DNA of 64,000 nt, taken from positions 62,001-126,000 of the forward strand of contig JAIQEW010000005.1 of the NCBI GenBank assembly GCA_020073605.1. The letters are read 5' to 3'. This DNA is from Terriglobia bacterium. GTDB taxonomy: Bacteria; Acidobacteriota; Terriglobia; Acidiferrales; UBA7541. The notes under the pieces were generated by a model, which was given only the letters and a program-made list of their open reading frames with translations, searched no databases and was not told where the DNA came from. Shown in pieces: positions 1 to 9,231 of this stretch (the stretch's first letter is position 1; each line of letters starts with the position of its first letter). Position numbers and translations under genes: made by a program.

Positions 1-252
1 GGTCAGAATGATGATGTACGTGTAGGGAGAACCGGCACCGGCACGGATCTTCTGGCAGAGTTCGATCCCGGTGAGATCGGGCATCACCCAGTCGGTGATC
101 ACGAGGGAAGGGTGTTCGCGTTCGAAAATCTCGATGGCTTGTTGACCGCTATTGGCGAACATCACCGAGCAGGATTCCTGAGAAAGCGCCTGTTCGACGA
201 GCTTGCGGTAAACGGGCGAGTCGTCGGCCACCAGTACGCTGAAGCCACTCAT
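1..252 (-). CDS. Response regulator receiver domain protein (partial, C-terminus beyond left edge)
   Basis: Reads leftward from an ATG at 252 and runs off the window, so only the first 84 residues are visible. They are the N-terminal half of a CheY-like receiver domain: the acidic pair Asp10-Asp11 (VADDS) and the expected phosphoacceptor Asp54 in VITDWVMPD. The family receives a phosphoryl group from a histidine kinase. Whether this is a stand-alone CheY or the start of a multidomain regulator cannot be seen. It follows the [2Fe-2S] protein gene on the same strand with a gap of about 35 bp, so the two may be co-transcribed. Confidence 0.9.
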   Translation of the reverse strand, partial: MSGFSVLVADDSPVYRKLVEQALSQESCSVMFANSGQQAIEIFEREHPSLVITDWVMPDLTGIELCQKIRAGAGSPYTYIIILT

Positions 253-287
253 CGAATCCTCGGGGAACTAAACCATCTTAGAAGGAG

Positions 288-659
288 CTACTGGCCGTTC
301 TGGTCGTCGGGAGCTTGCGGGTTGGCGATCCCATTCTGGCCGAGCTTGGTGCGCAGGCACCCCACGAGTTCAGGAGCGAGCTCGGAAATGTTCATGCCTT
401 CCGAGACGATAAACTTGCAGCTCAGGATGGGCCGGAACTGGTCGTCGTCGGAGAGCTGGCAGTTCACCCGGCAATACTGGCAGTCCTGATTCCAGCAGAA
501 GCGGCCGTACGGAATTGTTTCCGGGCTGATGAATTGGAACGCGCGCAAAAGCGAGTTCCGTTCCGGCACTAAGAACGTCTTTCCCAAGATCGTGATTTCC
601 ACGAGTTTTTCATACGGACGAAATACTTCCGACATGAGTGGTGCCTCGCCTTCAGCCAT
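288..659 (-). CDS. Small [2Fe-2S] ferredoxin-like protein
   Basis: A 123-residue protein with Cys55, Cys60, Cys63 and Cys81. The C-x4-C-x2-C-x17-C arrangement is that of plant-type [2Fe-2S] ferredoxin domains, as also found at the N-terminus of NADH/formate dehydrogenase subunits. Two further Cys (67 and 101) are present. Start alternatives are Met1 and Met9; the domain begins after Met9, so the shorter form is possible. The likely role is electron transfer, but no partner redox enzyme is visible. The next gene on the strand, about 35 bp on, is a receiver-domain protein, which hints at a signalling or redox-sensing context. Confidence 0.75.
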   Translation of the reverse strand: MAEGEAPLMSEVFRPYEKLVEITILGKTFLVPERNSLLRAFQFISPETIPYGRFCWNQDCQYCRVNCQLSDDDQFRPILSCKFIVSEGMNISELAPELVGCLRTKLGQNGIANPQAPDDQNGQ

Positions 660-837
660 TGGATGATTCCCCTGTGTTTCACGCTAGATCAACGTGCGAA
701 GGGTAGCAACGAGAACGAGATACAGGCGTGCCTAATGCTCCAATGGTGAACAACGAACAGCGGAATATCGACACGCTGGAGGCGCCCCGGCGCCCGTCCG
801 ACAAGGACTCGCTGTTCACGGCTTTAGTAAGTTCCTC

Positions 838-846
838 TGGTATAAT
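838..846 (+). promoter_or_regulatory. Extended -10 promoter for nfeD
   Basis: TGG followed by a perfect TATAAT (841-846) forms an extended -10 element. The best -35-like hexamer, TTCACG at 815-820, is 20 bp away, which is too far for a standard sigma-70 promoter, but extended -10 promoters tolerate a weak -35. Transcription would begin near 853, about 20 nt before the nfeD ATG. Confidence 0.6.
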
Positions 847-872
847 GCCGCCGCATTCCGAGCGTGCGACAC

Positions 873-2144
873 ATGAGACCCAGCCTCCTCGGCACGGCTC
901 TACTTGCTGCACTGTCCCTCCTGGCGCCCGCGCTGCGCGCCCAGAGTGAAGTTGTCGTCCTGCCTTACGCGGGGCCGATCAGCCCCGCCAGCGCCGAATA
1001 CATTACGCGCGGGATCGCCGATGCCACCGCGCGCAACGCGGCCGCCGTTGTCATCGAACTGGACACTCCGGGTGGACTCGACTCCTCCATGCGGCAGATC
1101 ATCCAGCGCGAAATGAACGCGCGCATGCCCGTGATCGTCTTCGTTGCTCCCGGAGGGGCCAGGGCCGCGTCGGCCGGATGCCTCATCCTTCTCGGCGCTG
1201 ACGTCGCCGCCATGGCTCCGGGCACGAACATCGGCGCCGCTCATCCGGTCTATTCCACGGGCGGCACCGTATCCGAAAAGGTGGTCAACGACGCGGCTGC
1301 CTACGCACGTTCGCTCGCCGCCGCTCACAAGCGGAATAGCGAATGGCCGGAGCGCGCGGTGCGCGAGAGCGTGTCCGCCACGGCCGCGGAGGCCCTTTCC
1401 CTCGGCGTGATCGACCTGACGGCGAACGACCTCACGGAGCTTCTGACCAAGCTGAATGGCCGGACCATACACCGCTCCGGCGGCGATGTGACGCTCGCGA
1501 TTTCCCGGCCGCAGATTGCGACGGTCGAAATGGACGCGCGCGAGAAGATTCTTGCCGCGCTGACTCACCCGACGCTGGCGTATCTATTCCTGCTCCTCGG
1601 CGTGCTAGCGATCGTGGTAGAAATCTCCGCGCCGCACGGATTCTTCACCGGCACGCTGGGATTTGTGGCGGTGGTGCTCGCGCTCGTGGGGCTCGTGAAT
1701 CTGCCGGTGCAGATATCGGGTGCCGCGCTTCTGTTGCTGGGAATGGTGCTGCTCGGGCTCGAACTGAAGATCACGTCGCACGGGGCGCTCACGCTGCTCG
1801 GTCTGGTTGCATTCGTGATCGGCTCGATTCTTCTGCTGCCGCGCATCCCCGGGTATCGAATCTCGCCTTTCGCCATCGGCGCGGTGGCGCTCCTTTGGGC
1901 GTTCATGCTGAGCTATGCCGTGCGGCTTGTGTTGCGCTCGCGGCACCAGCCGGTGCTAACCGGCGTCGAACGCGTCGCGGGCCGCGCCGGGATTGCGAAG
2001 ACGGACCTCGCGCCGCGCGGCGTGGTGCTCGTAAACGGAGAGGATTGGGAAGGGCTGGCCGATACGCCGCCGATCGCGCGCGGTGAGCGCGTGACGGTGG
2101 TTTCAGTCGAAGGCTTGACGTTGCACGTTCGCAAGGCTTCTTAA
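873..2144 (+). CDS. nfeD: NfeD family membrane-bound serine protease (ClpP-like domain)
   Basis: An N-terminal signal/anchor is followed by a ClpP/SppA-like serine protease domain, four or five hydrophobic segments and a C-terminal NfeD OB-fold domain. The Ser of the AASAG motif (about residue 100) and the Lys of SEKVV (about residue 136) match the Ser-Lys dyad known from archaeal NfeD proteases. The ATG at 873 gives a clean signal peptide; an in-frame GTG at 864 would add three residues. The slipin gene follows after 13 bp, the classic nfeD-stomatin operon, in which the protease is thought to cleave the partner stomatin and take part in membrane quality control. A promoter lies just upstream. 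Confidence 0.93.
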   Translation: MRPSLLGTALLAALSLLAPALRAQSEVVVLPYAGPISPASAEYITRGIADATARNAAAVVIELDTPGGLDSSMRQIIQREMNARMPVIVFVAPGGARAASAGCLILLGADVAAMAPGTNIGAAHPVYSTGGTVSEKVVNDAAAYARSLAAAHKRNSEWPERAVRESVSATAAEALSLGVIDLTANDLTELLTKLNGRTIHRSGGDVTLAISRPQIATVEMDAREKILAALTHPTLAYLFLLLGVLAIVVEISAPHGFFTGTLGFVAVVLALVGLVNLPVQISGAALLLLGMVLLGLELKITSHGALTLLGLVAFVIGSILLLPRIPGYRISPFAIGAVALLWAFMLSYAVRLVLRSRHQPVLTGVERVAGRAGIAKTDLAPRGVVLVNGEDWEGLADTPPIARGERVTVVSVEGLTLHVRKAS

Positions 2145-2157
2145 GGGAGAAACGAGA

Positions 2158-3033
2158 ATGGACTTTTCTATCGTGCTTCTGGTCGTGTTCCTGCTCGTCG
2201 TTCTCGCGTTCGTGTTTCTCATCGCGAATATGATCCGCGTGGTGCGCGAGTACGAGCGCCTCGTGGTATTCCGCTTCGGCCGGTGCATCGGGCAGAAGGG
2301 GCCGGGGATCATTTTCCTGATTCCCGTGGTGGACGTGGCCAGCCGCGTGGATCTGCGCGAGCAATACCTGGAAGTCCCGCGGCAAACCTGCATCACGAAG
2401 GACAACGCCTCCATCTCGATCGATTTCCTCGTGTACTGGAAGGTGACCGATCCCGTTCAGAGCGTGGTCCAGGTGCAGGATTTCGGCGGCGCCACGCGCG
2501 GCATCGCCATGACCACGCTGCGGGCCGTGGTCGGCGACATTCCGCTCGACGACGTGCTGGCCAAGCGCGAGGAGATCAACAGCGTCCTGCGCGGCAAGCT
2601 CGATGAAGTGACCGAGCGCTGGGGCGGCAAAGTGACGTCGGTCGAGATTCGCGAGATCGATCCGCCGAAGGACGTTCAGGACGCCATGACCAAGCAGATG
2701 AGCGCGGAGCGCAGCCGCCGCGCGATGGTCACCGCCGCTGAAGGAGACCGCACGGCGAAAATCACGGTCGCCGACGGCGAAAAGCAATCAACGATCCTCA
2801 AGGCGGAAGGGGACAAGCAATCGGCCATTCTCCGCGCCGAAGGCTACGCGCTCGCCCTGGGAAAGATCTTCGAAGTCGCCAAAGGCCTCGATGGAAACAC
2901 GATGAGCCTGCAATATCTGGAGACGCTGAAGAACCTGGGCGCGAGTCCTTCTTCCAAGTTCATTTTTCCGATGGAATTCGCGAGCTTCCTGAAGCCGTTC
3001 GTCGCCCAGCCTCCCGCCCCACCGCAAAAGTAA
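2158..3033 (+). CDS. Slipin (stomatin/prohibitin SPFH-domain protein)
   Basis: A 291-residue protein. A single N-terminal membrane segment (about residues 4-27) is followed by an SPFH/Band 7 domain and a C-terminal helical region carrying tandem EGDKQSAILRAEG-type units, a signature of the slipin group. GGGAGAAA lies about 8 nt before the ATG. It sits 13 bp behind nfeD, whose protease domain is known in other species to cleave stomatin-like partners, so the two probably act together at membrane microdomains. It converges with accA, only 20 bp downstream. Confidence 0.93.
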   Translation: MDFSIVLLVVFLLVVLAFVFLIANMIRVVREYERLVVFRFGRCIGQKGPGIIFLIPVVDVASRVDLREQYLEVPRQTCITKDNASISIDFLVYWKVTDPVQSVVQVQDFGGATRGIAMTTLRAVVGDIPLDDVLAKREEINSVLRGKLDEVTERWGGKVTSVEIREIDPPKDVQDAMTKQMSAERSRRAMVTAAEGDRTAKITVADGEKQSTILKAEGDKQSAILRAEGYALALGKIFEVAKGLDGNTMSLQYLETLKNLGASPSSKFIFPMEFASFLKPFVAQPPAPPQK

Positions 3034-3053
3034 GCTGCGCGGAGAGAGCGGCC

Positions 3054-4166
3054 TCAGGCGAAGAACTGCCCCATGCGGCGGAACTTGTCGTAGCGCTGCC
3101 GGAGGAGTTCCTCCGGGGAGAGCCGCGAGAGTTCGTCGAGTGAGCGGGCAAGCGCGGAATCAAGGAGTTTGGCTGCGGCGGCGTGGTCGGTGTGGGCGCC
3201 GCCTTCCGGCTCGGCAACGATTTCGTCGATCAACTGAAGCTGGAGGAGATCGGTCGCGGTGATTTTCAGGGCTTCCGCCGCGACTTCGGCCTTGGTCGAA
3301 TCGCGCCAGACGATCGAAGCGCAGCCTTCCGGCGAGATCACCGAATAGACGGAATTCTCAAGCATCATCACGCGGTCGCCGATGGCTATGGCGAGCGCGC
3401 CGCCCGATCCTCCCTCGCCCGTGATCGTCACCAGGATGGGAACCGGCAAGCGCGACATCTCGCGGATGTTGTGCGCGATGGCTTCGGCCTGCCCGCGTTC
3501 CTCGGCGTCGATGCCGGGATAGGCCCCCTGCGTATCCACGAAGACGAAAATCGGCCGCCCGAATTTTGCGGCCAGACGCATCGCGCGCAGCGCCTTGCGG
3601 TAGCCTTCGGGCTTGGCCTGGCCGAAGTTGCGGGCCAGGCGCTGCTTCGTGTCGCGTCCCTTCTGATTCCCGACGATCAGGACGGGCCGGCCGTGGAAGC
3701 GGGCCATGCCGGTGATCAGCGCGCGGTCATCGGCAAAATTGCGGTCGCCGTGAATCTCGCTGAAGTTTTCAAACAACAGGCGAATGAAGTCGTCCGTATA
3801 GGGGCGTTGGGGATGGCGCGCAAGCTGCAGCCGCTGCCAGGAATCGAGATGCGAGTAGAAATCGCGCTTCAGCTCCTCGACCTCGCGGCGAAGGCGGTTG
3901 ATATCGTCGGAGGTGGCGTCGGTGGGGTCGGCGAGGCGGTCGAGTTCGGTGATGTCGCGTTCGAGCGCATCGATCTCGATCTGCCGTTCGTGCTCGCGCC
4001 GTTGCGAAGCGGTGGCGGCGAGCACAGGGGCCTTTGCAGGCGCGGTTTTCTCGGCTTTGGCGGCGGGCGCTTTCGCCTTCTCCAGCAACTTGCGCTGTTC
4101 GGCCCGAGCGCGAAGCCTGCGGAGGCGTTCGCGGGCAAGCTTGCGCCTTTCCTTGGGGTCCGTCAT
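3054..4166 (-). CDS. accA: Acetyl-CoA carboxylase carboxyltransferase subunit alpha
   Basis: Alpha half of the carboxyltransferase that, with AccD, transfers the carboxyl group from carboxybiotin to acetyl-CoA and makes malonyl-CoA for fatty acid synthesis. The crotonase-fold core is clear, including GEGGSGGALAIAIGD and SVISPEGCASI. At 370 residues it is about 50 longer than usual: the first 70 or so residues are a Lys/Arg/Ala-rich, probably coiled extension before the normal AccA helical start. Its ATG overlaps the dnaE stop as ATGA, an arrangement that suggests translational coupling to dnaE, the same neighbour accA has in proteobacteria. Confidence 0.96.
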   Translation of the reverse strand: MTDPKERRKLARERLRRLRARAEQRKLLEKAKAPAAKAEKTAPAKAPVLAATASQRREHERQIEIDALERDITELDRLADPTDATSDDINRLRREVEELKRDFYSHLDSWQRLQLARHPQRPYTDDFIRLLFENFSEIHGDRNFADDRALITGMARFHGRPVLIVGNQKGRDTKQRLARNFGQAKPEGYRKALRAMRLAAKFGRPIFVFVDTQGAYPGIDAEERGQAEAIAHNIREMSRLPVPILVTITGEGGSGGALAIAIGDRVMMLENSVYSVISPEGCASIVWRDSTKAEVAAEALKITATDLLQLQLIDEIVAEPEGGAHTDHAAAAKLLDSALARSLDELSRLSPEELLRQRYDKFRRMGQFFA

Positions 4167-7100
4167 TGCACCACCGCGACAGAATCAGCGCCGCAGATTT
4201 CGCGGACGCGCGCGACAAGCTCGTTATCGGCCTGCACGGCGCTGCCCGCGTCGATCGTGGCTTCCGTGCCGTCGTCCTGCACCAGCTCGAAGGCGATGCG
4301 GCACCGGCCGGGGTGGCTGGCGAACAACTCGTGCAGCCGGTCGATCACTCCGGTGTCGATCGAGCTGCGATTCACGCGCACGCGCAAGACACTCGTGCCG
4401 TTGCCGGCCGGTTGTTCGCGGACCTGATCCAGCAGGCGCGCATCGGAGACGATCACGCGCGTCCCCACGTCCTCCACGGCGATGCGCCCTTTGATGAGCA
4501 GCGGCGTGGCGGCCTTCAGAATCGGTTCGAGCTTCTGAAACGCTTCGGGGAAAACCAGCGCCTCGCTCACGCCGGTGCGGTCCTGAAGCGTGAGGATCGC
4601 CCAGCGCGCGCCGCGGCGCGAGCGCATCGGGCGCAACTGGACGATGATTCCCGCAACGACGAGCTCCTCTCCGTTCCGGCGGCCCTCAAGAGTCGATAGC
4701 TCGACGGCTTTCAGTTCCCGCAGCCGGCCCGCGTACTTGTCGAGCGGGTGGCCGGAAATGTAGAAGCCCAGAGTCGAGTACTCGGCGGCGAGGAGTTCGT
4801 GCTCGGCCCATTCCGCGACATCCGGCAGGACTTCCGGAGGAGGCGGGACGCTGGCGGATGAGCCTCCGCCGAACAATCCGTGCTGGCCGCTTTCCTTCGC
4901 GCGCTGCAATTTCTGCGCGCGCTCGATCGCGCGATCGATCACGGCGATCATTTGCGCCCGGTGAGCGCCGAGGCCGTCGAGCGCTCCCGCGCGCACCAGG
5001 CTTTCTAGAACGCGCTTATTGAGCAACCGCGTATCGACGGACTCGCAGAACTCGAAAAAACTCGTAAAGCGGCTCAATGTTTCGCGGGCTTGCAGGATTC
5101 CCTTCACGGTATTTTCGCCCACATTCTTGATCGCGGCGAGACCGAAGCGAATCGAATCGCCGACCGGAGTGAAATTCAGGTCGCTCGAATTGACGTCCGG
5201 CGGAAGCACGGTGATGCCCATGCTGCGGGCTTCGTTGATGAATTTCACCACCTTCTCGGTGTTGCCCGTTTCCGATGTGAGCATGGCGGCCATGAATTCG
5301 ACGGGGAAGTGCGTCTTCAGCCACGCCGTCTGGTAGGCGAGCAGCGCGTACGCGCAGGAGTGGGATTTGTTGAATCCGTATCCCGCGAACTCGGCCATCA
5401 AGTCGAAGATCTTTTCGGCCTTCTTCGCAGGTACCTTGTGCGCGTGGCAGCCGGTGAGGAACTTCTCGCGCTGCGCGGCCATCTCCTCGGGCTTCTTCTT
5501 TCCCATGGCGCGGCGCAGCAGGTCCGCATCGCCGAGCGAGAAGCCGGCCAGCCGGTTCGCGATCTGCATCACCTGTTCCTGGTAGAGGATCACGCCCCAT
5601 GTCTCGGAAAGAATTGCCTCCAGCTCCGGCAGATCGTACGTGACTTTCTTTTTCCCGTGCTTGCGGCCGATGAAGTCGTCGATCATTCCGCCCTGAATCG
5701 GGCCGGGCCGGTAGAGCGCGTTGAGGGCAGTGAGATCCTCGAGGCGCGTCGGCTGATAGCGCTTCAGGATGTCGCGCATGCCGTGCGACTCAAACTGGAA
5801 GATGCCCGTGGTGTCGCCGCGGGAAAAGAGCGCGTACGTCGGAGCATCGTCGAGCGGCAGTGTGGCCAGATCGATAGCGACGCCGCGATTCTGCTGGATC
5901 AGCCGGACGGCATCGTCGAGCACGGTGAGCGTCGTCAGGCCGAGAAAATCCATCTTCAGCAGGCCGATGCGCTCGAGCGCGTTCATGTCGTACTGCGTCG
6001 TGATTTCATCCTTGCTCGACTTGTAAAGCGGGACGATTTCCGTGAGCGGCTGCGGAGAGATCACCACCCCAGCGGCGTGAGTGGAGGCGTGGCGCGCGAG
6101 GCCTTCGAGGCGCAGCGCCACTTCGACCAGCTCCTTCACGCGCTCGTCCGTCTTGCGCAGCGACTCAAGCTGAGGCGTTTGCTTGAGTGCGTCCTCGAGC
6201 TCGATATTCAGCGTGGTGGGAATCATTTTCGCGATCTTGTCCACGTCGCCGTACGGCATGTCGAGGGCGCGGCCGGCATCCTTCAGGACCGCCTTCGCGG
6301 CCATCGTTCCGAACGTGATGATCTGCGCGACGCTCTTCTCGCCATAGGTCTTGCGAACGTAGTCGATCACTTCGCCGCGGCGGCGCATGCAGAAGTCGAT
6401 GTCGATATCGGGCATGGATACGCGCTCGGGGTTGAGGAAGCGCTCGAAAAGCAGGTCGTATTGCAGCGGATCGACGTCGGTAATGTGCAGCGCGTAGCTG
6501 ACGAGGCTCCCCGCGGCGGAGCCGCGGCCCGGCCCGACGGGCACGCCCTGCGCGCGGGCGTAGCGGATGAAATCCCAGACGATCAGGAAGTAGCCGGCGA
6601 AGCGCATCTTCTTGATCATCTCGATTTCGGCGGAAAGGCGGCGCTCGTATTCGGCGAGCGGATGGCGGAGCTGATTCTCTTTCGCAAGGCGTTCGAGCAG
6701 CGGCGCGCGCGAAACAAAGCCCTCGCGGACCACTTTCTCGAAATAAGAATCCGTCGAATGGCCCTCGGGAACCTTGAACTCGGGGAAGGGATTGCTCACG
6801 CGCTGGATCTTCACGTTGCAGCGCTCGGCGATCACGACGGTGCGCGAGACGGCGTCGGGAAGCTCGCGGAACACCTGCGCCATTTCCTCGGCGGTCTTGA
6901 AATAGAACTGGTCGGTGGCGAACTTCATCCGCTGGGTGTCGCTCATCGTCTTGCCCGTCTGAATGCACATGAGGACTTCCTGCGCGTGGGCGTCCGATTT
7001 GGTCAGGTAGTGGGTGTCGTTCGTGGCGACGAGCGGGATGCCGGTCTCGCGGGACAGAGTGACGAGGTCGCGGTTGATGCGGGTCTCGATTTCGAGGCCT

Positions 7101-7645
7101 TGGTCCTGTACTTCCAGGAAAAAGTTTCCCTTGCCGAAGATGTCGCGTAGGCGATAGGCGTTCGTGCGCGCTTGGTCGTATTTTTCCGAAACCAGCGCGT
7201 CGGCCACTTCACCGCGCAGGCATGCAGAGAGCGCGATCAGGCCCTTGCTGTGCCGGGCGAGCAGCTCGTGGTCCACGCGCGGCTTGTAGTAGAAGCCGTC
7301 GAGGAAGCCGGTCGAGACGAGCTGAATCAGATTCCTGTAGCCCTCATCGTTTTCGCACAGGAGGACGAGGTGGTTCGAGCGTTCGGCCTCGGCGCCGCGA
7401 TTCTTGTGGTTGTCCGGCGCGACGTAAACTTCGCAGCCGATGATCGGCTTTACGCCGTGCGTGGTGGCCTGATGGTAGAAATTCGCTGCGGCGAAGAGAT
7501 TGCCGTGGTCCGTCACGGCGACGGCCGGCATCCCCCGGCGCGCGGCTTCGGCGGTCAGTTCGCCGATTTCGCAGGCGCCGTCGAGAAGAGAGTAGTCCGT
7601 GTGCAGATGCAGATGTACGAAGTTTGACGAACTCGAGGAAGCCAT
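4163..7645 (-). CDS. dnaE: DNA polymerase III alpha subunit (DnaE1)
   Basis: Replicative polymerase of about 1,160 residues. An N-terminal PHP domain (HLHLHTDYSLLDG near residue 12) is followed by the C-family palm with the catalytic PDIDIDF motif near residue 411, fingers, a helix-hairpin-helix region and a C-terminal OB fold (near residue 995). The ATG at 7645 was chosen because MASSSSSN leads directly into the PHP domain; an upstream in-frame start at 7687 adds 14 residues without homology. The stop overlaps the accA start by 4 nt. No exonuclease domain is inserted in the PHP, so this is DnaE and not PolC. Confidence 0.97.
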   Translation of the reverse strand: MASSSSSNFVHLHLHTDYSLLDGACEIGELTAEAARRGMPAVAVTDHGNLFAAANFYHQATTHGVKPIIGCEVYVAPDNHKNRGAEAERSNHLVLLCENDEGYRNLIQLVSTGFLDGFYYKPRVDHELLARHSKGLIALSACLRGEVADALVSEKYDQARTNAYRLRDIFGKGNFFLEVQDQGLEIETRINRDLVTLSRETGIPLVATNDTHYLTKSDAHAQEVLMCIQTGKTMSDTQRMKFATDQFYFKTAEEMAQVFRELPDAVSRTVVIAERCNVKIQRVSNPFPEFKVPEGHSTDSYFEKVVREGFVSRAPLLERLAKENQLRHPLAEYERRLSAEIEMIKKMRFAGYFLIVWDFIRYARAQGVPVGPGRGSAAGSLVSYALHITDVDPLQYDLLFERFLNPERVSMPDIDIDFCMRRRGEVIDYVRKTYGEKSVAQIITFGTMAAKAVLKDAGRALDMPYGDVDKIAKMIPTTLNIELEDALKQTPQLESLRKTDERVKELVEVALRLEGLARHASTHAAGVVISPQPLTEIVPLYKSSKDEITTQYDMNALERIGLLKMDFLGLTTLTVLDDAVRLIQQNRGVAIDLATLPLDDAPTYALFSRGDTTGIFQFESHGMRDILKRYQPTRLEDLTALNALYRPGPIQGGMIDDFIGRKHGKKKVTYDLPELEAILSETWGVILYQEQVMQIANRLAGFSLGDADLLRRAMGKKKPEEMAAQREKFLTGCHAHKVPAKKAEKIFDLMAEFAGYGFNKSHSCAYALLAYQTAWLKTHFPVEFMAAMLTSETGNTEKVVKFINEARSMGITVLPPDVNSSDLNFTPVGDSIRFGLAAIKNVGENTVKGILQARETLSRFTSFFEFCESVDTRLLNKRVLESLVRAGALDGLGAHRAQMIAVIDRAIERAQKLQRAKESGQHGLFGGGSSASVPPPPEVLPDVAEWAEHELLAAEYSTLGFYISGHPLDKYAGRLRELKAVELSTLEGRRNGEELVVAGIIVQLRPMRSRRGARWAILTLQDRTGVSEALVFPEAFQKLEPILKAATPLLIKGRIAVEDVGTRVIVSDARLLDQVREQPAGNGTSVLRVRVNRSSIDTGVIDRLHELFASHPGRCRIAFELVQDDGTEATIDAGSAVQADNELVARVREICGADSVAVVQ

Positions 7646-7740
7646 GCGAACCCATTCTAAACCAGCTTCACGGAATCGTGTACGCAAACCTCTGCCGTCG
7701 CGAGAAGTGAACTGCGGCCTCTGAATTCAAAAAACCGGCG

Positions 7741-8082
7741 TTAGAAGTCGTCGGTTTGCTGAGCGTAGGTGAATCCGGGGAGATCAGCCGAGGTGGGCGT
7801 GTGGTGCACCTTCACACGGATGGGCGCTTCGTCCTCGGAGCCCGTCTTGCGCAGGACAGCCCACGTGGTCAGCGCCTCGCTGTAGATTTTGGTGATTAAG
7901 AAGGAATCGCCGCTATCGGTTTTCTTCCAAACCTGGCCGACTTGAACTCTTTTGACGGGCACGGTACGAATGTAGACATATTCGCCGAAGGCGTCAATAC
8001 GGCACAGTGCGCATGATTCGCCGAAGAACACTCCCGTGGGAATTCGCGGTTTTAGTGGTGCGAGGCGCTTGTCTTGTGGCAT
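7741..8082 (-). CDS. Conserved hypothetical protein
   Basis: A soluble protein of 113 residues. I do not recognise the family. It contains a Cys pair (GESCALCR) and a central mixed hydrophobic region (VQVGQVWKK..FLITKIY) that looks like a small beta-barrel. The ATG at 8082 has AAGGA five nt upstream, which decides it over a start 36 nt earlier. It is divergent from hemH: the two start codons are only 11 bp apart, so each promoter must overlap the neighbour's coding region or the transcripts must be nearly leaderless. Confidence 0.65.
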   Translation of the reverse strand: MPQDKRLAPLKPRIPTGVFFGESCALCRIDAFGEYVYIRTVPVKRVQVGQVWKKTDSGDSFLITKIYSEALTTWAVLRKTGSEDEAPIRVKVHHTPTSADLPGFTYAQQTDDF

Positions 8083-8093
8083 CTTAATCCTTG

Positions 8094-9098
8094 ATGAACG
8101 CCTCCATGCCAGCCGCAAAGAAAATCGCAGTCGTGCTGTTCCAATTGGGCGGGCCCGACTCGCAGGCCGCCGTCGAGCCGTTTCTCTACAATCTGTTCCG
8201 CGATCCGGACATCATCAATTTCCCGGGCTCATTCCTGGCGCGCAGGCCGCTCGCGAAGCTGATTTCGACGACGCGCTCGAAAAAGGTCCGCCAGCGCTAC
8301 GCCGAGATCGGGGGCGGTTCGCCGATCCGCCGCTTGACGGAACAGCAGGGGAGGGCGCTCGACGCCGCGCTTCGCCCGCACATTTCCGCTCGCACGATTG
8401 TGGCGATGCGCTACTGGCATCCGAATACCGAGGAAGCGATCGCGGCGCTCGAAAGCGCCCCCTTCGATGAGCTCGTCCTGTTGCCGCTCTACCCGCACTA
8501 TTCCTTCGCCACCACGGGCAGCAGCCTGAAGGAATGGAATCGCCTGTACAAGCCTAAGGTGCCCGTTCATCTCGTCGATCACTTCTTCGATCATCCGGAC
8601 TACGTTGCCGGAATTGTGGAGCGGGTAAACAGCGTCCTCAAGCAGCTTCCGCGCCCCGAGGAAGTCCATCTCGTGTTCAGCGCTCACGGTCTTCCGATGG
8701 CGCTGGTGGAAAAGGGCGATCCGTATCCGCAGCACATCGAGGCGACGGTCCGCCTGGTTCGGGAGCTCGGCGCCTGGCCCAACCCGCACCTCCTTTGCTA
8801 TCAGAGCAGGGTCGGCCCGCAGAAATGGCTGCAGCCTCCCCTCACGGGCACAATCGAAAGAATGGCGAGCGAAGGCGTGAAACGCATGCTCGTGGTTCCG
8901 ATTTCCTTCCTCACCGAGCACATCGAGACGCTGCACGAGATCAACATTGAAGCGCGCGAACAGGCCGAATCGCTCGGCATCCACGACTTCCACATGATGC
9001 CCGCGCTCAACGATTCGCCTCTCCTGATCCGCGCCCTCGCCGATCTCGTGCTTCGCGCCGTCGGACGCCGCTCCGGCGTCGCCTCCCTCGCGCTATAG
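8094..9098 (+). CDS. hemH: Ferrochelatase
   Basis: Inserts Fe2+ into protoporphyrin IX (or coproporphyrin III), the last or next-to-last step of haem synthesis. The protein is about 334 residues, the usual size. FSAHGLPM holds the conserved metal-binding His, and CYQSRVGPQKWL and VPISFLTEHIETLHEI are typical ferrochelatase blocks. The start may be ATG 8094 or ATG 8106; neither has a clear Shine-Dalgarno, and an in-frame TTG lies at 8091. There is no C-terminal Cys cluster. No other haem gene is adjacent. Confidence 0.95.
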   Translation: MNASMPAAKKIAVVLFQLGGPDSQAAVEPFLYNLFRDPDIINFPGSFLARRPLAKLISTTRSKKVRQRYAEIGGGSPIRRLTEQQGRALDAALRPHISARTIVAMRYWHPNTEEAIAALESAPFDELVLLPLYPHYSFATTGSSLKEWNRLYKPKVPVHLVDHFFDHPDYVAGIVERVNSVLKQLPRPEEVHLVFSAHGLPMALVEKGDPYPQHIEATVRLVRELGAWPNPHLLCYQSRVGPQKWLQPPLTGTIERMASEGVKRMLVVPISFLTEHIETLHEINIEAREQAESLGIHDFHMMPALNDSPLLIRALADLVLRAVGRRSGVASLAL

Positions 9099-9181
9099 CC
9101 GGTCGCTGCGACGAAGGCCTTTTCGTGCGTGTCGATCTGGGCTCATTCATTGCCGCGCTGCCTTTCCCGCCATAACCGTCG

Positions 9182-9190
9182 TGGTATAAC
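9182..9190 (+). promoter_or_regulatory. Extended -10 promoter for the acyl-CoA dehydrogenase gene
   Basis: TGG followed by TATAAC (9185-9190) forms an extended -10 about 40 bp before the GTG start at 9232. No strong -35 hexamer is seen at the right distance. Confidence 0.5.
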
Positions 9191-9231
9191 TGGAACGGGC
9201 CATCAGAAAACGCGTTCTTACGCGAGGGATA

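Noticed and set aside
5090..7150. A 686-residue open frame antisense to dnaE, and similar long antisense frames at 17255-19192 and 37363-39504
   Set aside because: They mirror codon bias of well-supported genes on the other strand in GC-rich DNA; the translations are Arg/His/Gly-rich without any domain.
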